Assembly (NCBI GenBank): GCA_034231615.1 | Contig: CM067311.1 | Coordinates: 22,882,173-22,946,172, forward strand | DNA: 64,000 nucleotides | Reading direction: 5' to 3' | Source: Meghimatium bilineatum | Taxonomy: Eukaryota; Mollusca; Gastropoda; Stylommatophora; Philomycidae | Shown: positions 1 through 11,717 of the stretch, piece by piece | Layout: the number at the start of each line of letters is the position of its first letter | Numbering within the stretch: the stretch's first letter is position 1 | Translations under genes and position numbers: made by a program | The notes under the pieces: generated by a model | What the model saw: only the letters and a program-made list of their open reading frames with translations | Database searches by the model: none | What the model was told of the DNA's origin: nothing

Positions 1-127
1 CGGAAGAAGAGTACATGCAGTTATACCAAGAAGAATGCATGCAGTTATAAAAAATAAGAATTCATACAGTTATACAAAGAATTTATGCAGGATTTTAAAA
101 TGTGTATTCACTATTTTTCTTTTTCAG

Positions 128-169
128 AATATGGGTATAGATAAAGGTGATATTCCAGATTTAGCCAAG
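128..169 (+). CDS. PICALM: PICALM exon, C-terminal end of ANTH domain
   Basis: The exon lies between a pyrimidine-rich acceptor (tttttcag) and the donor gtaagc. It encodes N-M-GIDKGDIPDLAK, the conserved end of the ANTH domain just before the LLDALEQHL helix. It enters and leaves in phase 0. It is the most 5' exon in the window, so the preceding exon lies upstream. In known family members this segment runs directly into APSSLLDALEQHL, here encoded 23 kb downstream. Confidence 0.88.
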
Positions 170-1100
170 GTAAGCAATTATTATGGAATTACTGTGAAAG
201 AAATTGGAATTAGTTCAATTATAATTTTATGGGTTGTTGTATATGTTCTAGTGTTTCTAATTCAGTATTTATTATTTTGTTTCATGATCCCAGTTTTTCA
301 CTATAATTTTAATTGTTTTTTAATGTTGGTGTTTTTATGTCTGTTGTTAGGCATTACTTAGTCTGTTATTTTGTTTCATCATTCCAGTACTTCATTATCA
401 TCAATATGTTCTATATTGTCAATATTGTAATGTTTGCCATCTAATATTACTAGTGTATTATTTAGTTTCAATATTCTAAAGTTTCATTATCATGAAGTTT
501 GTTGTTTATTATCAACTTTGTAATGTATATCACAGTATTTCTTAGTATTTCTAGTCTAGTATATTGTTTCAATAGTATCCCAGTGTTTCTCTATCTTAGT
601 ATTTCTTTGCTTGCTTTTGATTTTTAGCACATTTACTCTTTTGATGTATTGTCATAATGGCAATCCATAATTGGTAGATAATTATACAGTTTTTTTTCTA
701 TAATATAGGTTGAGTAGGTTTTACAGATAACATACAACAGAGCAAATCAACTTACAGTATATGGTATAAAGTTTTACTGCAGTCTCTCATTAAATTAACT
801 GATAGATTGCTCTATAACTGGAGACCTACAATAACCTAAAACAAACACCTCTATTAATATACTGCTCTGTAACTGAAGAGCTACAATGACCTAAAACAAA
901 GACCTCTATTCATTACTAATTTTATAGACTAGATTTATAGTAGAAATTTATCACAGAAGTAGAAATGTAAAACTCAAAGTACTATAATAAGTTTTACAAT
1001 TCACAAAACAAACTAAATCACATGGACAATGAAATATGTCTATTTTTTGGCGGAATGTAGTTGTTTTGTGAAATGGAAACCTTATTTTGTGTTTTCAAGT
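170..1100. other. Intron sequence with degenerate tandem repeats
   Basis: Between about 230 and 620 a decayed tandem repeat can be seen (recurring blocks with tagt, gtttca and tccagt words). At about 790-910 a unit of about 60 bp (ending aacctaaaacaaa, cacctctatt) occurs twice. No coding signal. Confidence 0.5.
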
Positions 1101-1109
1101 AGTATATCA

Positions 1110-3097
1110 TGATTATTATCATCATCATCATCATCAAGTGTGGTCTCTGCAATGAATTTGGCTGTAACAGACTTCCAACATCCCCTGTCTTGTCTTGGTG
1201 GTGCCTACTGCTAGACTAATCTGTCCATATTGTGATGTTACTCTCCCACTTGTGTATATGCCTACCTCTTGCTCACCTCCCCTTGACTTTACCTTCAAGT
1301 ATGGTCTTCAACAAGGGTGTCATGTTTTTTAATGTGTCCAAAATATTTTATTTGCCTGATCTTTATTTCTCGTAATTCTTCTTTCTTCATGTAAAGTGTT
1401 GTTAGAACCTCTTTGTTTTCTTCTCTTTCCATGGTGCTCTCCCTATTCTTCTATATATCCACATCTCAAAGGCATCAGTTCTGTCTTCTAATTGTTTGTT
1501 CATTGTCCTTGTTTTTGAGCCATACATTAATATAGAATAGATGCAGCATTTTATAATTCTCATTTTTAACTTGTTTGTAAATTGTTTAGATGTTAATATT
1601 TTCCTCATGTCATTGAAAGAACATTTAGTCATTCCTATTCTCCTTTTAACTTCTGTTTCACATCTGCCATCATTTGCGATTACGTAGCCGAGATATTTAT
1701 AATGTTCTACTTGTAGTTTCTTTCCATGTATTTTTATGTTTAGCACCTGTTCTTCTGTGACTTTGCTGATTATCATGGTTTTTGTTTTTTGAATGTTTAT
1801 ATCCAGTCCATATTCATTACTTGATTTATTGACGATCTATTAGTCTTTGTAGTTAATGTTCACTTTCTGCTAAAAAAAACAGTGTCATCTGCATATCTAA
1901 GGTTGCTTATTATTTCCCCATTCATCTTGAGTCCTGGCATTCCTTCTATATGTTTAAAGATATTCTCTGTGTAAATATTAAATAGGCTGGGTAATAAAAT
2001 ACATCCTTCTATTACCCCTCTTTTTATTTCTATGTATAGTGAGTAATTGTTTTCACATCTTATTAGTGCAGTCTGTTCCCAATATATATTTCTAATCAGC
2101 CTGATGTTTTTTCCATCTATGTCTATTTCTTGAAGACATTTTTATTAATATTTCATGTTGGACTCTGTCAAATGCCTTGCTGTAGTCTGTGAAGCAAATT
2201 TAAATACTTTTTATTGGACCTATATATTTATCTATCAATAGTCGGATACCAAATATAACTTCTGTGGTTCCTTTTTTTCCTGAAATCAAATTTCTCTTCA
2301 CCAACCTCAATGTCTATCAATTTTTAATTCTTTCATATGATATCTTGAGTAGTATTTTGGTTATGTGACTCATCAAACTTATTGATTGTTCTGTATTCTG
2401 TACAATCCACAGCCCTGGGCTTCTTAGATAGTGGTATGAATATTGATAATTTCAGGTCTTTGGGTATATGGCCTGTTTCATGTATGTCATTGCATAGTTC
2501 TGTGATAGTTCCCACACCAAATTCATCTAGATTTTTTATTATGTCTGCAGTTATGTTGTCATAGCCTGTGGCCTTTTTTACATTTTATTGACTTTATTAC
2601 GTTTTCTACTTATGCTTTCAGTATTGCTGGTCCATCATTGTTGTGTGTTGTAGGTTTTTTGTTCCATTGGTCATCAAACAATTCTGTCACATAATCTGCC
2701 CATCTTATAAGTACTCCTGTTTTATCAAATATAATTTTTCCACTTTATCTTTAATGCAGCCACCCTCATTTATTGGATTTTTCTTATTTGTGATGTGTCT
2801 CATCTCCATATGCATTTCTTTTGTCTTCTGTTGTAGTGACATCTCCTCTAATTCTCTGCATTTTGTTTCTTGTCATTGTTCTTTAGCTCTTCTGCACATG
2901 TTGTGAATCTCATTGTTTATAAGTTAATATTTTGGGATGTTTTTAGCTTTCTTTCGTTCTGTCATTTTCTCTAATATTTCATCTGTCATTCTTATTTGTT
3001 TGATTTTGACTTTTCTTATTGGTAAATTTTCATTTGATGTTTGAATACTTTTCCTAAGGCTATCCCATTTATCGTCTATTTTCTCTTTTGAATTTTG
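1110..3097 (-). mobile_element. RTE-A LINE, 5'-truncated and decayed copy
   Basis: The reverse complement matches the intact element at 49634-52821 from about its middle to the 3' end. The 3' tail is the TCATCAT run at about 1119-1135. Surviving pieces include the YLGYVIANDGRCETEVKRR region (1402-1776) and the pre-RT region (2333-2515). Frameshifts and stops break the ORF, and it ends abruptly near 3097 (5' truncation typical of LINEs). Confidence 0.9.
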
Positions 3098-3526
3098 AAT
3101 ATGTATAATACAAATTTAAATATAAATTCAGGAATCTTGAAAAATGGAATAAAAATCAGAAATAAGAGAAATTTTTATGTTTAATCCAATAGTTTTAACA
3201 ATAATCAGAAATTGAAAGATAGGAATATGTTTACTATAGAAGAAGAAGAAACATGCAAATAATCTTAAACAAGTCCTCAAATATAAAACAGCAGGGAAAA
3301 CAAAAAGAGGTTGTTCCAGAAAACACTAACGAGAGAAACTAGGACATGCCCACTTCCTTGCAGTGATTGAGAAACTTACTTAAAAAAAACACAGAGAGAT
3401 GCACTGTAAGTACTACTTGCTCATGTATGGCTCAGTCTGATGGCTCATGAGAGCTGTTAAGATGTAAGAAGTCACAGCAGGATTACTCACCAGTGCATGG
3501 TTTTTCAATTATCAGCACTGTCCTCA
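3098..3526. other. Intron, nothing recognised
   Basis: AT-rich intronic sequence between a LINE copy and a TTAA-flanked MITE. No ORF, repeat or structure that I can support. Confidence 0.4.
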
Positions 3527-3840
3527 TTAACTCTTTCCGGACCAATCGCGAGTATACTTGCTTTATACTATGGGTCTACAGGACCAATCGCCAGTATACT
3601 GGCTTTGATTTAATATTTTATTACTTCACAAGGCTAACTCTAACCTTGTGAAGTAATCACATACCATCAATGTACTTATATATTCATATTCTGTATCCAT
3701 TCCCCTTTCCAATGATATATTACACATACACTATTTATCAATATTAGTATGTCAAGTGATACAATAAAAACACATATAAGGAAATTTAAAAAAAATAATT
3801 TGGTCCAAACCTAAACATAATCAAGTCCTGAAAGAGTTAA
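3527..3840. mobile_element. TTAA-flanked MITE (piggyBac-like ends)
   Basis: A 306-bp element (3531-3836) flanked on both sides by TTAA. Terminal inverted repeats read CTCTTTCCGGACC at the left and, reverse-complemented, CTCTTTCAGGACT at the right. TTAA target duplication is the hallmark of piggyBac-type transposition. Inside are a near-perfect direct duplication (ggaccaatcg ... agtata) and a 13-bp-stem hairpin at 3621-3656. No ORF, so it is non-autonomous. Confidence 0.75.
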
Positions 3841-4054
3841 CTGAACTGAAGTAATATACTGTATTTTATACAGTATAAATATATTGTTACACTGATTATG
3901 TGAAGCATAAACACTGAAACTTTCCTACCTGTCAACATTTTACACATTTCTGTATTTTGTAAGAGTATACTCAGGTTTCATTGAAAATTCATACACTGAC
4001 TTGTAATGTTTACCTCTAGTGAAGTACTCTTTACAGATCTTGTGCAGTCTGATT

Positions 4055-4300
4055 AAAAATGTATATTTTTTGCATTCGTTCACAAACTCCCACCAGATCT
4101 CTCTTATAGTAGAACAATGGTCCTAATATATTTCCAGCAAGATGTAGTCCAGAGAATGGAAATGCATTGTGTTTCCATTTTATTTGCACCAATGGTGTGA
4201 TACATCTGTCTTCAGCGTGTATAACTAATATGTTCAGTATTTTTATCACTCTTAATGAATGTTGGACATCTGTAACCATATCGCTAGTATATAGTCCAGC
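4055..4300 (-). repeat. Rep-1 dispersed repeat copy
   Basis: The reverse complement carries the Rep-1 landmarks: tggtgcaaataaaatgg, ttccattctctggactac, ctgctggaaat and gagagatc...gggagtttg. It also shares the upstream block ggttacagatgt with the copy at 26990-27190. Confidence 0.8.
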
Positions 4301-5515
4301 AGTACGAGAGAACTGATTCTCGTATTTCCTCGCTGGTCACCAAGCTGAAAGCTAACTATGGGCATGCATGCTTAATTTTTTACCACTGTCTTGCATTGCT
4401 ATTAATATAACCAAAGAAAGCCACTAAAAATTACATAATTTTACGGTTATTTTGGTCTGAAACACACACTGTTTCTTTTGGACAGTGACAGCATGCCAAA
4501 GTATGGAAAATTACTTTTACTAAGGATGAAGCTAATTTTAAAAATGCACAGCATTACTTACAGAATGAATAAATAACATTACAGCTAAGCAGTAATTTGA
4601 AGATGAGTGAACTAAAACAACAAACACTGTCGTGCCATTAATATTCTGTATTAATTACAATTTTGAAATGAACCACAAACAGTTGCATGTTGTGAAACTT
4701 TGTGTGTAATCTAAATAAGTCTTCTTGTAGTGATACACATCTCATTCACTCAGGTCTCATTATTTTCTACATTTTTGCCATTGTCTGACAAAATGACAGT
4801 TCCTCATTAATATTTTAGATTATACTATCATATTGCAAACTGCATGATACCTGTAAATTACTAGTTGGTCTGCACATAAAAAAATGTCCAGTATTTGTTT
4901 TGTCCATTTTACAATCTGTACCAAACCAACACATTGAATACCAATACATTTTTTTAACTGATAGAACCTGGTGAAGGAAGGCAGGATTTCAATGTTTAAA
5001 TGTACATAAACTGATCCTTGTAATGTAAATATTCTTGATAGATTAAAATATACTTGGGTTGGATCAACATATATATTTGGGTTAGATTAAAATATATTTG
5101 GATTAGAGTAATATTAGCTTTATATTAAAATATATCTGGGTAACAAATTAAGAGTATAGGCCTATTATCAAATTTTTTTGTCATGTCACTGTGTATATAT
5201 TTGACTTGAGATGACTGAACTTGGTTGTATTTAACTTTCCTTTCATATATCACAGTGAAAATAGAATGGGTAGATTGTACTAAGTAAAGAAGTTGAAATA
5301 TAATGAAGAGGAATTTATAGAAGATATGATAGCTTTGTGTTATTTGATTTTATATTATTTTTGTTGTGATATTTGCATTTCAAATGCAATATTATATTTA
5401 AAATACACAAATATGGTAAGTACATGGGCCTGTTTGAATTTAAACACATTAAACAAAATTTTGAAGTATAATGATTTCAGTAAACCATATCCCACTGTAT
5501 ATGTATATATATATA
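4301..5515. other. Intron, no feature recognised
   Basis: AT-rich intron. Around 5035-5140 the words ttaaaatata and ttgggtt recur in a degenerate tandem pattern. A short (TA)n lies at about 5503-5520. No coding signal. Confidence 0.4.
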
Positions 5516-5519
5516 TATA

Positions 5520-5620
5520 TTAGGAGTGATTTTTCTGCACTCTTCTGAATGCCTGAGGATAGAGATGTCTAGAGAGCTTTAAACCCTGATAAGTTATGGG
5601 TCATTGTTGTTATTATAATA
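5520..5620 (+). mobile_element. LINE-B 3'-end fragment (degenerate)
   Basis: A short decayed match to the 3' end of the LINE-B family (ctgaggataga ... gataagttatgggt), as seen better preserved at 22540-22640. Too short for coding analysis. Confidence 0.45.
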
Positions 5621-7830
5621 CATTCTTTCTTCTGTTTTGTATTTCTGCTGCAGTTTTTCAAATTAATTTGAAACTATATGAAACTAGATTAAGTTATTTC
5701 TTACACGACTTTTCATCATAGAGCTCAATTATTTATATGTGATAGTTTACAGTACTTTACTTCTCATGTGCAATATTGTATTGAGAAAGATCTTTTGGTA
5801 GAAACATATATTTGTCTGTGTTTTTTTCTGTATGTTTTCAGTGATTAATTAAACTTCATGCTGGGTTTTCACTTATTGCGTCAGATTATGCTGTCCTGCA
5901 GTTGTAACATAATATGGAGATTTGACAAATATTATGTTCTGTTACACGCCTGCATTCTGTCAGTGATTTGGTCGTCCTAGTTGCATAAGGATATTTCATT
6001 CTATATTTGAGTTCCATAGCTGCTACTTATTATTATTTCTTCATAGATTATGCTGGCAAGTCTCATTAATCAACAGTAGGCAGGATTAAAGTTGTACAAC
6101 AGTTGACATAAATGTCTTTTTAAAAGTATTAACATGTACTTTGTTTTGTCATAGGATGAGGGTGAAAGTTTGCAAAATTTGGTTACAAAGGTATTGTTTT
6201 TAATCGGGTCATTATTTTCTATCCTGCTAAACACCTTGTTGGAATGCATGCCGATCCCTTAAACCATCACTCTCATCTTTGATTAAACCATCCTCCCATC
6301 TTTGATTTAACCATCCTCCCATTTTTTATAAATGTTGGGAAGTCATTTCTATAGTCTGTTTACTGATTCATAAAAATGGTTGGAAGTGATTATCTCTAAA
6401 ACTACATGTTAGTTAGATAGCAGAGATTATGAGGCCATGCAACTTTGTAAATCAATGACATGATTTAGATATTTACCTTCTCAGAAAAGGTATCTAGTTA
6501 AAAAATTTCCTTTATTAGATACATTAGCCTAATTCAATTGTACATATTATAACATATTTACAGAAGTCATGTTCTAACAATAGTTTTTTTTGCAGTGAAT
6601 TGTGCCTATGAAATTAGATTTATCTCATTCCACAAGCACTAAATCAACCCAAAAAAGACAAGAATACAACAATCTTCATGAAGAGAAGATTGTGCAAAAT
6701 TGTTGTTTAGTTCTCAGCTTGAGATTTCAAGGCAAACTGACTAAGTCACTCCTGTTCGCTTGAATATTTCCATGCTTTTCAATGGTGACTGTGGTGTGTT
6801 GTCAATGCAGTGATCAATGAAAACCACAGAAATAGTATACCAACAGGAGTAACTATGAATAAAATGTAACTAGAAAATATCCTGCGTACTGTAAACACTA
6901 AAATTTGACTACACTTATATGCAATGGTACTAAAATATAAATTAAAATAATTTGATAATGTGCAAAATCCATAGTGTATATAGACTAAATAATAATATTT
7001 TAGTGTCCTTGAGATTAAAAAGTCGCATGCCCAAATCTCTGGAATATAACAAGTAGTTTTAGAGAAAATTACGTCCAGCTATGTTTATGAATTAGTAAAT
7101 ACCCCGGTAGTATGAGTTTATTACAAATAGAAAGTGCAAGATTTCAAGATATATATATATATGATTGTGGCCTCTTGCGTATTTACAGATGGTCAGGAAG
7201 CAGGTCAGTGTAAAATTTCAAATGGATTATGAGACCCTCAAATTTGTAAAATTGCAACAACACACATAGTCCATATGTTTCACATATGGTTGCTTGACCA
7301 GGCAGGTTTTATAGAGAATGTGCCATGTCCATTATCACTAAAATCTCAACTCTCTTGATTAGTTTCAAGGGAAATGCAATGCCAATATGCTTGAAAACAA
7401 ACAGAACTGCTGGAAATGTCAGAAGATGGTTTAATACACCATTGACTTCCTTAGGATCTCCCCTCTGGATTTTCTGTATGGGTTTACTCCCTTGATCTGA
7501 GACATTCTTGCAAATGTCTAGGCATGGAGGATTTTCTGTAATGGTTGCCTCTTTTAGCCGTAGGCAAACCTGTGCTAAACGGTAAGGCAGTGGGCTAATA
7601 AGTAAGACAGATGAGAATTGTAAGACATAGCGACAAGATATGCAGTGACAATGATTCTTTTTTACAGATGACAGGTTGTCAACTTAGCTCCCAACTTTCA
7701 TTATAGGTAGTAATTTGTTGCAAGTGTGAAGAAAGTTTATTGGAGTCGGACTCATCATTGGTATTTTTTTCTGGGCTAAAATAGGGCAAGATATAGGGAG
7801 CTGCGGTAATGTAGTCATTTTACCACTGAT
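5621..7830. other. Intron, no repeat recognised apart from a micro-exon candidate
   Basis: AT-rich intron with the 6155-6190 candidate micro-exon. A short duplication (gattaaaccatcctcccatc and variants) lies at about 6280-6320 and a small (TA)n at about 7147-7162. Nothing else supported. Confidence 0.4.
6155..6190 (+). CDS. Candidate 36-nt in-phase micro-exon of PICALM
   Basis: A 36-nt open segment follows an acceptor with a T-rich tract (ttgttttgtcatag) and precedes the donor gtattg. It would add DEGESLQNLVTK in phase 0 between PDLAK and APASLL without shifting the frame. No surrounding repeat family accounts for it. The donor is not ideal and I do not recognise the peptide in family members, so this is an inference from splice signals, length and phase only. 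Confidence 0.4.
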
Positions 7831-7884
7831 ATAGGTTTTTGTATTGACTCATATTATTCATGGTTTGAAATAAGCAATTGCTCC

Positions 7885-8075
7885 AGTGGTTCACCTAGCC
7901 ACAAGGAAGTAAGGTAGCAAGGCTCATGCTCTGGAAAGTGTCACCATCGCTATGGAGAAAGTGTGGTCGGGGCTTTAGTCAGGCAGTTCTGATAAACCAC
8001 TAATTAAGCAGCTGACCAGATATGAGAAACCGTGCTCTATGATGTTGATTCATACCACCTTGTCGGAAAGATCTT
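7885..8075 (+). repeat. Dispersed repeat, SINE-C-like, copy 1
   Basis: Shares an ordered set of blocks with 54315-54510: (t)tcacctagcca / aggaagtaaggta / aggctcatg / gagaaaccgtg / gttcata. Divergent old copies of one family. The tRNA-like head is only visible in the other copy. Confidence 0.55.
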
Positions 8076-8347
8076 TCATAGACAAGTGTAGATGGGGTCA
8101 ATATACCTGTTCTGTAATTTTCTAGCAATCTGATCCATACAGCAATGTTGATAACAAACAACTGAGGTATATTTTAATCTTAGTGACTAGCTGAACCATC
8201 TTCATGCAACTCTGGGCACACACACAAACACACACAAATGTTCAGTCCCTTTTCGCAGTGTAGTAATGCTTATTGTGTAGTAGCAACCTTAGTTGCTGAT
8301 GCTATATTGGGCATTGTTAAAAGTTGGGGGTTATAAATCCAATTCTT

Positions 8348-8515
8348 GCTTTAGTCTGCATCGAGTTGCGGGACAGGTGGATGAGAGGTTGGAATGCCAT
8401 TCTCATTGCCATAAAGCCCAGGGTTTGACTCCCAGTATGGACTGGGTGTTTAACTATCAAAGGGTAAATAAAAAACTCATTTTGTACATGACATGGTGAC
8501 ATAAATTGTAGTGCT
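8348..8515 (+). mobile_element. tRNA-headed SINE-D, copy 1
   Basis: A tRNA-like head with an A-box-like gtggatgagagg and a B-box-like gggtttgactcc, followed by a body ending ...tgtacatgacatggtg. The same body occurs on the opposite strand at 13980-14150. The head lacks a credible full cloverleaf, so this is not a tRNA gene. Confidence 0.6.
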
Positions 8516-8539
8516 GTCTTTATCACACAAGTACGACCA

Positions 8540-8862
8540 CTTAAAGAATTACTAAGAGAAATAAAGATCGAGCAAATAAAATATTTTGGACACAATTAAA
8601 AGACATATATAGGTCTTTGTATATATGACTATATATTGTCAGTATATATAGGTGACAATAACACCTTATTGAAGACCTTACTTGAGGTTAAAGTCAAAGG
8701 GAAGTGAGCAAGAGGTAGACAGATACAAGTGGGATAGTAACATCACAAGATGGACAGGTTACAGTCTAGCAAAGTGCACAACCAAAACAAGAGACAGGGA
8801 ATGTTGGAGATCTGTTGCAGTCAACCTTCGTTGTGGAGACGGCACTTGATGATGATGACGAC
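8540..8862 (+). mobile_element. RTE-A LINE 3' fragment
   Basis: About 320 bp matching the last coding part of the intact element at 49634-52821 (aaataaagatc ... cttattgaagacctt ... gacggcacttgatgatg), with the (TGA)n tail. A small local duplication (tatatag) breaks it near 8610-8650. Confidence 0.88.
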
Positions 8863-8879
8863 CACTGGAACTACCTAGT

Positions 8880-9085
8880 TGGAAAAATACATTTAAAAAG
8901 TATTACCTCTTTTAAAAAAATCAAATGCGAGATCCAGAAGGAGGATAAACACATGTGAAATCAGTTGTACTGTTATAGCATTTATTTCCACATTTTTCTG
9001 GTGATGAATTGGCTATTTTTAGTTTCATTATTCCAGTATTATTCACATTGATCTTTACCCATACCAGTTAAAGCAAGAGAAAGGT
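8880..9085. other. Short intronic gap, nothing recognised
   Basis: AT-rich sequence between LINE fragments with no feature I can support. Confidence 0.35.
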
Positions 9086-9585
9086 ATCATGGTGTTTAGT
9101 TTATTGTCTATCACTTGCCATTAAGCATAGCTGTGGGAGCTGTAAGTTTTTGTCCAAGGCCAGATGTGATGCCTGAGTCGTACTGAATCCGTGTTCGTGG
9201 AGATTGGTCATGATTTTATCGAACCATATATTTCTCGGTCCTCCTTTTCTTCTGTATCCAGATGATCCTTTGTTATAAGCTCTCAGTGGTAATTGGCTTG
9301 GGTCCATTCTCATAAGGTGACCAAACCTCTTTATCTGCTGACATTCTATATATATTCTGTACAAGGCATTATTCCTACTCTTTTTTCTAATATCCTCATT
9401 TCTTACTCTGTCCAGTTTGGTGACCATAGCTTTATTTCTTAAACACTTCATCTCACATGTGATAATTTCTCTGCTGCGAGGTTGTTAAAGACCATATTTG
9501 ACACTGGTAACAAAGTGTTGGTATGAAAATTGTAGATATCTGTCTCTTTATGTCCATATTGATTTTTGGATGCAGGAGTAATGGT

Positions 9586-9780
9586 GAAAGTTTATATTTC
9601 ACTGCATTTGCTTGCTGACATCTTGATTCTATTTCTCTGTATAGTCCAATTTCTGAAAAAAAAATCACTACCTAAATATTTCTGAAAGTTTATATTTCAC
9701 TGCATTTGCTTGCTGACATCTTGATTCTATTTCTCTGTATAGTCCAATTTCTGAAAAAAACAACACTACCTAAATATTTG
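9586..9780. repeat. 98-bp tandem duplication inside LINE-D
   Basis: Two adjacent near-identical copies beginning gaaagtttatatttcactgc. They differ by a few bases around the poly-A stretch, so the duplication is fairly recent compared with the host LINE. Confidence 0.85.
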
Positions 9781-9900
9781 AATTTTGTTATTTGTGTCAC
9801 TGTTTGTTCATCTATTGTTATATCTGTTGTTGTTGGTGACTTGCTGCTTTTCATAACTTCTGTCTTTTGTATGTTGATTTTCATGTTAAACGGTAAATTG

Positions 9901-10292
9901 TTCGTATCTACAGTCACTGCGCTATAAATAGCACAGTTTTCATGTTTAAGCAGATGACGTCATGGAGTTCCGGGTGAAAACCAATCACTGTGACGCGTGC
10001 AGTGAAGTCACACCCTGCCGACCGCCAAGCGATTTTATTCCGTTGTGCTATAAATCATCGAATCACCCTTACATGAGAATTCTTAGAGAATTAATTATTA
10101 ATTCTAAACACTGATTCTAACCCTTCTCCCCCCCTCCTAAAAATATCTATAAACTAATTCTAATCCTTCTAATCCTTTTAGCTTTACCAAAAGCTATGGT
10201 ACAAGATTGTCTTTCTGCCGGGATCATCATTTTTATCATGTTAGGAAATACCTCAAAACTAGTTCAAATTTCACTGTGACCGTAGATACGAA
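9901..10292. mobile_element. TIR element (MITE-like) inserted in LINE-D
   Basis: About 392 bp with inverted ends: left TTCGTATCTACAGTCAC, right (reverse complement) TTCGTATCTACGGTCAC. Its insertion splits the LINE-D reading between the FSDD region and MKINIQKTEV. Interior is non-coding, with a C-rich run and two gctataaat words near each other. The target duplication is not clear, so the superfamily is unknown. Confidence 0.65.
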
Positions 10293-11375
10293 AGATGCGA
10301 CTGTTAATCTTCTTACAAGTGTTGACAGTGCATCTATGTGGGTTTGCATGTTTTCTACATCATTGTATATCCGGCTTTGATCGTCGGAGAACAGAAGTTC
10401 ATTGATTTCACTTGTGTTTTATCTACTGAGTTGTCTGCCTTGTTTATATTTTCTTCTTTTAGAACCTTTTGTTATTCCATTCATATAGATATTAAACAGT
10501 AAAGGGGAAAGCACACATCCTTTTCTGAACCCTGATTTAGTTTCAAATGTCATTCCATCTGCAGTTCTCATTGCACTTATGCAATTTTGATATAGTTCTT
10601 TTATGTTGTCTAATAGCTGACCACTGATGCTGTACTTCTCTAATGTTTCTCAGAGAATATTCCTATCTACTCTATCAACTGCCTTTTCCTAGTCTATAAA
10701 TATAGTGTTGATATCTTGATTGTATTCAATAGCTTTTTCATGTAGTTGTCTCTGTGTAAATAGTGCGTCAGTGCAGCTAGTCCCAAATTGAGTGTGGTTC
10801 AGTTGAAGTTCTTTTATGTGTCATATTCTTTGCTCCAAGATCTTTGTGTATATTTTTCCTATATGACTCAGTAGGGAGATGCCTCTGTATGATTCACAAT
10901 CCTTTTTATTCCCTTTGTGTTTCCATATTGGAACAATTATTGGCTTTTGCCGTTCTGCTGGAACTTTTCTCTCCAGTGTTTAGTGTTTTGATTAAATAGG
11001 TATAGATATTAGAGTTATCGGTTATGGACCAATATGATTGCACTCCAGGTAAACCTATTGGGTGCTCTATTCCCTCCATCTGATGGTATAGTTTGCATGG
11101 CTCACTGGTTGAACACAATCTTTTCTCTGGATCACCATCCCCCATGTATCCAGTCCTACACATACACATTAATTACAGAATATGTCTATTTAAGTACAGT
11201 TGTTTCAAGAATTGAAAAAGTACAGTTGGTTCACATCCAGTATTCAGTCATTACCAGTAAATAACTTTAGTTTTTCATCATCATTATTCTTTCCATCTCA
11301 TCATGTTTCCCTCCCACTTGTATCTAGACCTACCTCTTGCTCCCGCTTGGTTGCCGCCCCTCTACTCAACTTTTC

Positions 11376-11652
11376 GGGAGCCGCGTTAGCGCAGTGGTTA
11401 GCGCACTAGCTTCGCAAATGAGTGGTCCTGGGTTCATTCCCCAGTTGCGGCGGAAATGTTTTCAGATCGCAACGGCTCCCAGGTCGACCCAGCCTTAAAT
11501 GGGTACCGGATTAATCCGGGAAGTAAAGACTGCGAGGGAGAGGAGATGGCTACCGCCCTCATTTGCAGAGCCTGTGAAATGTGAGATCGCTAACATCTCA
11601 CACCCCTACGGCATTAATAAATGCTATGGGTTACTTTACTTTTTTTTTTTTT
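11376..11652 (+). mobile_element. tRNA-derived SINE with 12-bp target duplication
   Basis: A 277-bp element starting gggagccgcg. The A box TAGCGCAGTGG is at 11387-11397 and the B box GGTTCATTCCC at 11431-11441, as in a pol III tRNA promoter. The body is GC-rich unlike its surroundings and ends in a T-rich tail. It is bounded by perfect 12-bp direct repeats ACTCAACTTTTC (11364-11375 and 11653-11664), showing retrotransposition into the RTE-A copy. Little divergence in the boxes suggests a young insertion. Confidence 0.9.
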
Positions 11653-11717
11653 ACTCAACTTTTCAACTTTCAAGTAATGTCTTCAACAAGGTATTATGTC
11701 TTTTAAAATGTCCAAAG

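Larger units (their letters stand above)
9086..10900 (-). mobile_element. LINE-D copy, interrupted by a TIR element
   Basis: Minus-strand non-LTR element. The RT core is at 10390-10690 (readable GFRKGCVLSPLLFNIYMNG and, with the catalytic box altered to F-S-D-D, LLFSDDQSRIYNDVEN). After the inserted 9901-10292 element it continues with MKINIQKTEVM and KFKYLGSVV (9690-9890) and the C-terminal part RFGHLMRMDPSQLP (9101-9451). Several frameshifts make it a fossil. A 98-bp direct duplication (9586-9683 and 9684-9780) lies within it. Related copies: 31060-31400, 33955-35010, 45470-46040. Confidence 0.8.

Noticed and set aside
11376-11450. tRNA gene call
   Set aside because: A and B boxes are present, but the 5' head is part of a 277-bp SINE with target duplications. 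The same reasoning applies to heads at 8348, 13980, 23085, 29035, 32265, 40605 and 59585.
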